DNA from: Ruminococcus sp.
GTDB lineage: Bacteria > Bacillota > Clostridia > Oscillospirales > Ruminococcaceae
Assembly: GCA_023667165.1 (NCBI GenBank)
Contig: JAMPAO010000088.1
Location: 1 to 10,911, forward strand
DNA: 10,911 bases
Direction: 5' to 3'
In this document: positions 5,054 through 10,911 of the stretch, piece after piece
Layout: the number at the start of each line of letters is the position of its first letter
Position numbering within the stretch: position 1 is the first letter of the stretch
Notes under the pieces: generated by a model
Seen by the model: the letters and a program-made list of their open reading frames with translations, nothing else
Told to the model about the DNA's origin: nothing
Databases searched by the model: none
Program-made: the position numbers and the translations under genes

Positions 5054-7507
5054 ATGGGTAAGTTAAAAATTGTTATTGGATATAACAACTCAATTTTTCA
5101 AAACGAAAAGAAAGCAATACAAACTATTCATAATTCGCTTCTTGAAGAAATTCCCCAAAGAGGTTCACATTCGGCTGATGAATTGACATACCATGTCAAT
5201 GTTATACTTAATGCCCCAGATGAACCCAATATCCTAAAAGAGATAGACCTCTATGTGAATTTGCGTAAATGCTCGGATAATACCGGTATGCAAGGCAGCA
5301 TATACAGCGTAAGCTCAACAATAAACAACTTTTGCAATGCTAAGGGCAACGTACATATAATTGACTCCAATGTTACCGGCGAGATAAGTATGGAGTATAA
5401 AAATAATTGCTATTACGGGATTATTAGCGGAAAAAGCGTGTGCGGCGGTTTTACTCCCATTTTTACATGTATATCCGATTTGCGCAGCAGCGATAACAAT
5501 TACTCTGTTCATTTGGAATGTACCTTTGCAAGCGTTATTACCGAACTATGTTCCGACCATAATATTTACGAAAGACTTACAGCCTTATGCACACATAATA
5601 CTCTGCCTTACGGAAAATACATAGCGGGCTGGAAAAGAATAGGCAAATATTACAGATATATAAGCACCCAGACTCGGTCATCTATAGATATTTCCAAAGA
5701 GAAAGGATTATCTGCGGAAGATGTTAATTCAATACTTAAATATATAGACAATGATATGTGCCTGCCTGTATTTTTTCATTCGCTCCGTTCACTTACATTC
5801 AGATTTTTAAAACCTGTTTGCCATGCTGCCCTTAATATTAACTGCAATCAAAGGTCAAAAGACGATGTAATAGAGTATGTTTCATCAATAGTAAACTGTT
5901 TCGGCAGCCCTAACGTTAAAGTGGGATGTGATCCCGTTGATTTTGCGCTTAACCGAAAATTTAAAATAACAAAGTTTATGCCTAAAATACCGGATACAAA
6001 CGGCAAATACGAATTGAAAACTGACAGCCGGCTGTTCAAAGACTTTCCTGTGTTTCTTTTCGGAGAATACAGAAAAAAGGATATTTACAATCCCGATCCT
6101 CCTATTACCCCGATAAAGACCAAAATTCCCAAAGGCAACCTAAAAGCTATGCTTAATTCCGATATTTCATATATCTTTTTAAATGCCGGCAATGATGACG
6201 ATAATATCATGAATTTTAACTTTTATTCCGAACCTATGCAGCTTGACGAAAATATACTGTTCGGTCTGCGGCGTTTGATTCGGGAATATATTGTTTATCT
6301 GGAGGACAGTATAAACTGTACACTGGTCATTTCCCACAAAAATAAAAAACTTATAAGTTTGCACGAGGAAATATTTTATGAAATCAAGTATGACGCATTT
6401 GAAGAATTTTTGCTACAATTAGAAAATTCTATCAAAGATATAGCGGAAATCAGTCCCGATGATTATGCTGTATTATGCCGTCGTATAAGATACATTAATG
6501 TAATATTGTTTTACAACCAAGTTAAATACAGTTCGGAAAACTGCGATGAATCAAATTCAAATGGTTTTGATATGGGAAAATTCAGAAAACTTTTTAATAC
6601 ATTTAAAAATGATATTTTAGATAAAGATGATGCAAATGAATATCTATCGATGAACAAGTGCTTGGAAACAACAAAAATTTTATCATCTTATTTCAAATGG
6701 GTGGAAACTGAAGAAAACGAATTTGAAAAAATCATTCCGACAAAAATACCTCCCAAAGAACTGAAAAAGATTCTGAAAGGCAAACTAAAGGAATATAAAA
6801 ACAGATACCGTGAGCGTTTAATAGCACAATTCGCAGACAGTATGCAGTATAACACTGCCATTTTCGGAAAAAGCCTTGACTATGCCAAAGAAACCATGAC
6901 TGCCCATAAACAGGAATGCGGAAAGACAACGCTCAGATACTGTACAAGCCTGTTGGCAGCTGCGCATGGCTTTATGTCTTTTCTTCATGAAAAATACGGT
7001 ATTTCGGAGGATATTTGCAATAGCATTCTGAAACGTGTTGAGGATTTATATAAAGAGCTTTCATACAGCAGTGAGCTAAAAGAACCCGACCCGGAACTGA
7101 AAGTACAGCTGTTTCGTAATTTTCTTGAGGATTGCCGCAGATATTCTGCCGATGCTGTCGGAGTAAAGGATGGCTGGAACCCGATATATACCGAAGATGA
7201 CGTCGGCTGCATTATGATGAACGGTAAAGATGGCAGTATACAGCCTATTGGTTGGTATAACATGAGTGAGTCCGAGTTTGTGTTTATTAAAAAAGGTAAA
7301 AATTCACCGGTTGAGGTTGCTTTTAAAAAATACTTGGAGAAACGGCAATATAACTCTAACTTTGTATGGTCTACTTTTGTCAGCGACAAACTTTACCATA
7401 ATGATATAGCAAAGGGAAGAATTGTGCCAAAGCAAGAGTGTCACCGTTATGACTTCAGGCAAACCATAGGAGGAAAGCAATACACTGTTTACCGTATGAA
7501 CGGCTAA
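5054..7507 (+). CDS. Large accessory protein of unknown function
   Basis: The protein has 817 residues, no signal peptide and no membrane segment. Residues about 1-600 match nothing I know. They include a beta-rich N-terminus (MGKLKIVIGYN), a cysteine-containing stretch (about 90-190) and a charged helical part (about 400-600). No Walker A or B is visible; HKQECGKTT near residue 615 lacks the leading Gly/Ala. Residues about 600-817 resemble, from memory, the tail of mobile-element DUF927-type ATPases. That tail has a helical segment (TSLLAAAHGFMSFLHEKY), an acidic linker (KEPDPELKVQLFRNFLED), IGWYNMSESEFVFI near 732, and a final winged-helix-like part ending RQTIGGKQYTVYRM. That would make it a DNA-associated protein whose ATPase core is absent or unrecognisable. 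It has its own promoter, ends 70 bases before the recombinase gene, and is more AT-rich than its neighbours. Complete; probable cargo. Confidence 0.6.
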   Translation: MGKLKIVIGYNNSIFQNEKKAIQTIHNSLLEEIPQRGSHSADELTYHVNVILNAPDEPNILKEIDLYVNLRKCSDNTGMQGSIYSVSSTINNFCNAKGNVHIIDSNVTGEISMEYKNNCYYGIISGKSVCGGFTPIFTCISDLRSSDNNYSVHLECTFASVITELCSDHNIYERLTALCTHNTLPYGKYIAGWKRIGKYYRYISTQTRSSIDISKEKGLSAEDVNSILKYIDNDMCLPVFFHSLRSLTFRFLKPVCHAALNINCNQRSKDDVIEYVSSIVNCFGSPNVKVGCDPVDFALNRKFKITKFMPKIPDTNGKYELKTDSRLFKDFPVFLFGEYRKKDIYNPDPPITPIKTKIPKGNLKAMLNSDISYIFLNAGNDDDNIMNFNFYSEPMQLDENILFGLRRLIREYIVYLEDSINCTLVISHKNKKLISLHEEIFYEIKYDAFEEFLLQLENSIKDIAEISPDDYAVLCRRIRYINVILFYNQVKYSSENCDESNSNGFDMGKFRKLFNTFKNDILDKDDANEYLSMNKCLETTKILSSYFKWVETEENEFEKIIPTKIPPKELKKILKGKLKEYKNRYRERLIAQFADSMQYNTAIFGKSLDYAKETMTAHKQECGKTTLRYCTSLLAAAHGFMSFLHEKYGISEDICNSILKRVEDLYKELSYSSELKEPDPELKVQLFRNFLEDCRRYSADAVGVKDGWNPIYTEDDVGCIMMNGKDGSIQPIGWYNMSESEFVFIKKGKNSPVEVAFKKYLEKRQYNSNFVWSTFVSDKLYHNDIAKGRIVPKQECHRYDFRQTIGGKQYTVYRMNG

Positions 7508-7529
7508 ATAATTTTGGACAAATAGGGAC

Positions 7530-7558
7530 TTGCCAAATCCCCTGCAATATGTTATAAT
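7530..7558 (+). promoter_or_regulatory. Promoter of the recombinase gene
   Basis: TTGCCA (7530-7535) and a perfect TATAAT (7553-7558) are 17 bp apart. The start point would be near 7565, just before the ribosome site GAGGTGAT (7567-7574), giving a very short leader. The recombinase can therefore be expressed independently of the gene upstream. Confidence 0.75.
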
Positions 7559-7577
7559 AACATTATGAGGTGATAAC

Positions 7578-9104
7578 ATGAACATAGCCGCATACTGCCG
7601 TGTTTCCACAGATAAAAGCGATCAGCTCAACAGCCTTGAAACACAAAAAAAATTCTTTACCGAGTTTACGAAAAAAAACGGACATAATCTTGTCAAGCTG
7701 TATGCCGACGAGGGAATTTCGGGAACAAAAGTCAAGAACCGCAAGGAATTTCAGCAGCTTATGAGAGATGCCAAGCAAGGCATGTTTGAAATGGTGGTAG
7801 TTAAGGATATTTCCCGATTTGCCCGCAATACAGTAGACTTTCTCCAAAGTATACGCACTCTTAAGGAGCTTGACATTGAAACGGTTTTTCTTACTTCAAA
7901 TCAAAAAGTTCTGGGAAGCTCGGAATTTGTGCTGACAATATTTGCCGCCCTTGCACAGGAGGAATCGGCAAACACTTCCAAGCGCGTAAAATTCGGCAAA
8001 CAGATGAACGCCAAAAAGGGACGTGTGCCTAATCTGGTTTTCGGCTATGATAAAATACCGGGCGATTATTTTAATATGACCGTCAACGAACGTGAAGCGG
8101 AAACAGTTCGCCTGATATATTCCATGTACCTTAACGAGGGGTGCGGTGCGTCAAAAATAGCCGCTGCTCTTAATGAAAGAAATATCAAGACAAAGCGGGG
8201 CAATAAATGGACGCAGAACGCTGTCTGCCGCATTCTCACCAATCCCGTATATACAGGCAAAATTATAAACGGCAAGGAAGAGGTAAAGGATTTTCTCACA
8301 GGCGAACGTATTTCCAAGGAGCGTTCGGAGTGGATAACAGCCGACCGTCCGGAACTTCGTATCATTTCCGATGATGATTTTGAGTCGGCGGAAAATCTTC
8401 TTAAAAGCCGTCACGACGCTTTCCATATAACTCACGAACGTCAGAGCAATCGTTATCTTTACAGCACGATAATCCGCTGTGCAGAATGCGGATATTCGTT
8501 CAGGCGTTCGGTATACCGAGGGCAGGCAAGGTGGGTATGCAGCGGCAGGAATGCTAACGGCACAGGCAGCTGCTCCAATAAAACAATAATTCGTGAAGAT
8601 GATCTGACCCACGATCTTCACATTTATTTTTCGGGACTTTTATCCGACCGTAAAAGCTTTGTTGACAGCATTGTTTCCCGTTTCAGCGCAATGTACAAAG
8701 AAAAAAATATAAGCAGCGAGAGTTACAGCGAGCTTGCGAAAAAATGCAAAAAACTGGAAAATACTTCACAGAAATATATGGATATGTATGTAGACGAGCT
8801 TATCACCAGAGAAAAGCTGAACGAAAAAGTCGGAGCCGTCAACCGTGAGATCGAACAGCTCCGAAATGAAATGAAGCTGCTTGAAATAAATATGACCAAA
8901 AGCGACAGACTGGAAGAAATAATCAACGAAACGCTGAAATCTATGGAGGACATCACGGACATGAGCGGAATGACCAATGCTCAGCTGAAGAGAATAGTGG
9001 ATAAGATACTTGTGAGCGCAGACGGCGGCATAGACGTATATCTGCGTATTACAGAGGATTTGGGGCTTGATAACGATTTTCCTGTTTGTTACGACCGTAC
9101 ATAA
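7578..9104 (+). CDS. Large serine recombinase (site-specific integrase)
   Basis: The protein is 508 residues from an ATG four to five bases after GAGGTGAT. It has the full large serine recombinase architecture. The resolvase catalytic domain (about 1-145) has YCRVST with nucleophile S10 and R8, and DISRFARN with R80 and R83. The recombinase domain (about 155-260) includes GYDKI and the CRILTNPVYTG helix region. A zinc ribbon follows, with C301, C304, C321 and C332. A coiled-coil segment occupies about 365-450. No stop, shift or missing key residue is seen, so it should be active. Such enzymes join attP and attB through a two-base-stagger break and usually sit at one end of the element. Which element it moves is inferred: the genes to its left, with one att site just past its stop codon. 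Confidence 0.95.
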   Translation: MNIAAYCRVSTDKSDQLNSLETQKKFFTEFTKKNGHNLVKLYADEGISGTKVKNRKEFQQLMRDAKQGMFEMVVVKDISRFARNTVDFLQSIRTLKELDIETVFLTSNQKVLGSSEFVLTIFAALAQEESANTSKRVKFGKQMNAKKGRVPNLVFGYDKIPGDYFNMTVNEREAETVRLIYSMYLNEGCGASKIAAALNERNIKTKRGNKWTQNAVCRILTNPVYTGKIINGKEEVKDFLTGERISKERSEWITADRPELRIISDDDFESAENLLKSRHDAFHITHERQSNRYLYSTIIRCAECGYSFRRSVYRGQARWVCSGRNANGTGSCSNKTIIREDDLTHDLHIYFSGLLSDRKSFVDSIVSRFSAMYKEKNISSESYSELAKKCKKLENTSQKYMDMYVDELITREKLNEKVGAVNREIEQLRNEMKLLEINMTKSDRLEEIINETLKSMEDITDMSGMTNAQLKRIVDKILVSADGGIDVYLRITEDLGLDNDFPVCYDRT

Positions 9105-9255
9105 AGACATAACCGAAAAGCTGCCGAAAATAAGTCCGTCCCTCTACCCGCAGGTAAAAGAGATCCTTGAGATCAATAAAAAAGAGCGGCATATCAGAGG
9201 CGGCATGGCAACAAAACAAAAATATGAAGAAAAGCACAAAAAAAATGACATATAA
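9067..9255 (+). CDS. Small ORF or 3' gene remnant after the recombinase
   Basis: Coding-like sequence in frame 1 follows the recombinase stop directly. From about 9100 it reads KDITEKLPKISPSLYPQVKE, then ILEINKKERHIRGGMATKQK, and ends with a lysine-rich tail at the TAA at 9253. The only start that makes a full ORF is TTG at 9067, within the recombinase gene, with a possible AGAGGA site eight bases before it. That would give a 62-residue coupled product. The first dozen residues look like an out-of-frame reading of the recombinase, whereas the rest is hydrophilic and protein-like. I therefore favour a 3' remnant of a gene cut by integration. The RHIRGG-ATK-KY ending feels familiar from short clostridial ORFs, but I cannot name a family. 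A strong terminator follows six bases later. Confidence 0.4.
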   Translation: MITIFLFVTTVHKDITEKLPKISPSLYPQVKEILEINKKERHIRGGMATKQKYEEKHKKNDI

Positions 9256-9260
9256 AAATA

Positions 9261-9304
9261 AAAACCGCCGTTCATGCCGGCAAGCATGAACGGCGGTTTT
9301 TATT
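9261..9304. terminator. Bidirectional intrinsic terminator
   Basis: A perfect 17-bp stem, AAAACCGCCGTTCATGC / GCATGAACGGCGGTTTT (9261-9277 and 9284-9300), with a six-base loop gives a T run on both strands. It ends plus-strand transcription from the recombinase side and minus-strand transcription from the RING-finger gene, whose stop codon is at 9323. Confidence 0.93.
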
Positions 9305-9322
9305 AGTATCAGATCTGTTTAT

Positions 9323-10357
9323 TTATATAAACAGCGCCACCGCCGCGATAGAAACATACTGCATTATAAAATAGAGAACGATAAACAGTATCATAAGTCC
9401 CGCCGACGTACCGCCCGAGGCTCGGAGGAGCATCGAGCAGTTAAGTCCCATTTGTTCTGCCTCGGCTTTGATTTTTGCACTTTTTGACAAAATATGACGG
9501 TAATAAAAATAATTTGCAAAGCCTGCGCATACAAACAATACGACCCAACTCAAAATGTTAGATAAATTATATGCGATCCCCGCAAATCCGGAATACAGAT
9601 CAAGCTCAGATATGCGTTCCGCCGCCTCGCTCAAAAACGGATATGCCTGTATCATCATTTCCTTTACCCTGCTGTCCTCAAGCATCATCTGCATGGAAGC
9701 AGCCGCGGAGGGGATATTTATTATTGTCTTGAGTATCAGCACAAGAAGAGCAAGCAAGGGCATCCTGCGGTTCGCAAAATATATTTCCGGAAACAGCATT
9801 GCGGGGATATTAAGGCTAAGCTTAAATCCGGTGAGCTTCATCGTACGGAACTTCGGCAGATAATAATGTGTGTTAGTTCCCACAAAATCACCGATATCCT
9901 TAAGCGTTACACCCTCTCCGTAATCCTCGTCGGGATTGAATCCGCAAAGAGGATCGGTGTAATTTATCATATAAGGATAAAGATTTTCCATAGTCTGCTT
10001 CTGACCGCTGCCGGAAAAGCCTTCCTTGTCTTCGTTCATGGAAAAAACGTCTTTCGGCTCGTTGATACCGTTTTCTCTTTTGTAATATTCGGTGGGAGTA
10101 CCGCATTTATCGCAGTAAAGCTGCTCCTTACCCAAGGTATTCCCGCATTTTGAGCATTTTACGGCGTCGGCAGCCGCAGAATTTGCCGATCTCCAACTGA
10201 TCTTCTTCTCATGGAGCTCGTCGTTTATACATCTGCCCTCTTTCAAATAGCACTGTCTATGGTAAGGCGTGCCGCATTCGGGGCATACAACAATATCATC
10301 GTCCGCGGTGAATTTTTCGCCGCAGGAGCCGCACTCATAACCTGTATAATCAAACAA
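9323..10357 (-). CDS. RING-finger and zinc-ribbon membrane protein (DUF2628-like)
   Basis: The protein is 344 residues. The start is TTG at 10357, eight bases after GGAGG (10366-10370), and no better in-frame start lies near. The N-terminus is a prokaryotic RING-type finger, with ligands C9, C12, C25, C28, H33, C36 and C43, including CPECGTPYHRQC. A second zinc ribbon follows: C68, C71, C82 and C85 (CSKCG...CDKCG). A polar linker spans about 88-170. The C-terminal half has hydrophobic segments at about 199-215, 266-286 and 319-344. The NIPAMLFPEIYFANRRM stretch and the YFYYRHI after the second hydrophobic segment recall DUF2628 membrane domains. The zinc modules would face the cytoplasm, with no signal peptide. 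Function is unknown; the family is common in Ruminococcus-like genomes and is probably chromosomal rather than element-borne. Confidence 0.8.
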   Translation of the reverse strand: MFDYTGYECGSCGEKFTADDDIVVCPECGTPYHRQCYLKEGRCINDELHEKKISWRSANSAAADAVKCSKCGNTLGKEQLYCDKCGTPTEYYKRENGINEPKDVFSMNEDKEGFSGSGQKQTMENLYPYMINYTDPLCGFNPDEDYGEGVTLKDIGDFVGTNTHYYLPKFRTMKLTGFKLSLNIPAMLFPEIYFANRRMPLLALLVLILKTIINIPSAAASMQMMLEDSRVKEMMIQAYPFLSEAAERISELDLYSGFAGIAYNLSNILSWVVLFVCAGFANYFYYRHILSKSAKIKAEAEQMGLNCSMLLRASGGTSAGLMILFIVLYFIMQYVSIAAVALFI

Positions 10358-10399
10358 AATATGATCCTCCCGTTCAAAAGGAAATGTTCTTTATATAAT

Positions 10400-10428
10400 A
10401 GTATATCACATATTTTTCCAAAAAACAA
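10400..10428 (-). promoter_or_regulatory. Promoter of the RING-finger gene
   Basis: Read on the minus strand, TTGTTT (10423-10428) and TATACT (10400-10405) are separated by 17 bp. They lie about 43 bases upstream of the TTG start and its GGAGG site. Confidence 0.6.
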
Positions 10429-10523
10429 GAGGATTTTACACTTTCATCTTATTTACACAATTTTTTCTTTTAACCTTAAAGAAAAGCGATGTAAATCTTT
10501 TTATTTTCATAATAATTTTCCTT

Positions 10524-10911
10524 TCACCATGTTGGCGGAAGACCTAATCTATATTCGCTGTCTTCATTTTCATAAATAGTCAGTGAAGTTATTCCAACTT
10601 GTTCCTCGTCTTTGTCATAAACAGTGTATAAGTTAATGTAAAGCTTATAAGTTCTTTTGGCATCAGTTTTTATATTTTTTATTGACGGACCATAGTGTCT
10701 TTTTACTAACTTTCCCTCGTCATAATCCACACTGGAACTGCTGGTAATATGATCGTCATACGATATAATATTTCCTTTAACAAATTCAAATGCCTCATCA
10801 ATTTGTTCATCAAAATCAACTTTGTTTTTTACCTTGCTGCAAAACAATTCTTTCAACGTTTCGGAATCTTTATTTATAAAACAGTCAATAACTTTTAAAG
10901 CACATTCATCT
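10524..10911 (-). CDS. DUF5104-like protein, 5' end outside the window
   Basis: The reading frame is open from the window edge (GAT at 10910) to the TGA at 10524-10526, giving at least 128 residues. Internal starts are not needed, because coding continues through the edge with DECALKVIDCFINKDSETLK. The pattern ETLKELFCSKVKNKVDFDEQ, followed by FEFVKGNIISYDD, RHYGPSIKNIKTDAKRTYKL and VGITSLTIYENE, matches DUF5104 as I remember it. That family is usually a lipoprotein of about 150-180 residues in Firmicutes, with an N-terminal lipobox that would lie beyond the window. Its function is unknown. It is about 165 bases upstream of the RING-finger gene on the same strand, but that gene has its own promoter, so they need not form an operon. 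No good terminator is seen after it. Confidence 0.65.
   Translation of the reverse strand, partial: DECALKVIDCFINKDSETLKELFCSKVKNKVDFDEQIDEAFEFVKGNIISYDDHITSSSSVDYDEGKLVKRHYGPSIKNIKTDAKRTYKLYINLYTVYDKDEEQVGITSLTIYENEDSEYRLGLPPTW

Noticed and set aside
6890..6930. Possible Walker A (HKQECGKTT) in the 817-residue protein
   Set aside because: The first position of the GxxxxGKT pattern is His, no Walker B follows, and the stretch fits a helical tail region better.
7304..7609. Minus-strand ORF of 101 codons across the recombinase promoter
   Set aside because: It overlaps the end of one strong gene and the start of another and has no ribosome site.
3734..9115. GACATAACC shared by the ATPase gene and the sequence after the recombinase stop, as an att pair
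   Set aside because: Nine bases is expected by chance among many comparisons, and the first copy is inside an intact gene, which would make it an unlikely element end.
10463..10485. AT-only inverted repeat TTTTCTTT...AAAGAAAA after the DUF5104-like gene as a terminator
   Set aside because: The stem has almost no GC and one unpaired base, and similar runs are common in this AT-rich stretch.

Overview
The window looks like the right-hand part of an integrated mobile element in a low-to-mid G+C anaerobic Firmicute, most likely a Ruminococcus-like Oscillospiraceae member, followed by ordinary chromosomal genes. The reasons are Gram-positive style ribosome sites (AGGAGG), the codon choice, and the gene mix: a DpnD/PcfM-type protein, a DUF4143-type ATPase, a large serine recombinase, and a RING-finger membrane protein. 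This placement is inferred from gene content; no database search was possible.

Layout. (1) 1-1606, plus strand: the tail of an unidentified gene, possibly frameshifted, then three tightly packed genes: a Cys4 protein that may handle single-stranded DNA, a DpnD/PcfM-domain protein and a 66-residue protein. A strong intrinsic terminator closes the operon. (2) 1678-2718, minus strand: a protein resembling gpII/Rep_trans-type replication initiators, with an AT-rich region of about 330 bp upstream of its start. (3) 3051-4400, plus strand: an AAA ATPase with a C-terminal nuclease-like motif (AAA_14/DUF4143 type). Its promoter region carries three direct repeats at an exact 32-bp period and a palindrome over the -35 box. 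A 57-residue gene converges on it, with terminators between. (4) 5054-7507, plus strand: an 817-residue protein of unknown function behind its own promoter. Its C-terminal third resembles the tail of mobile-element DUF927-like ATPases, but no Walker motifs are visible. (5) 7578-9104: an intact large serine recombinase with its own promoter. (6) 9105-9300: a short coding-looking stretch with no convincing start, then a 17-bp-stem bidirectional terminator. This may be the 3' remnant of the gene into which the element inserted, which would put one attachment site near the recombinase stop codon. (7) 9323-10911, minus strand: probable chromosome, with a RING-finger/zinc-ribbon membrane protein and a partial DUF5104-like gene.

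How the genes fit together. The left operon and the Rep-like gene look like DNA maintenance functions of an integrative element. The recombinase would integrate and excise it. The ATPase and the 817-residue protein each have their own promoter and look like accessory cargo. The 817-residue protein and the repeat-studded ATPase promoter are the best candidates for something undescribed.
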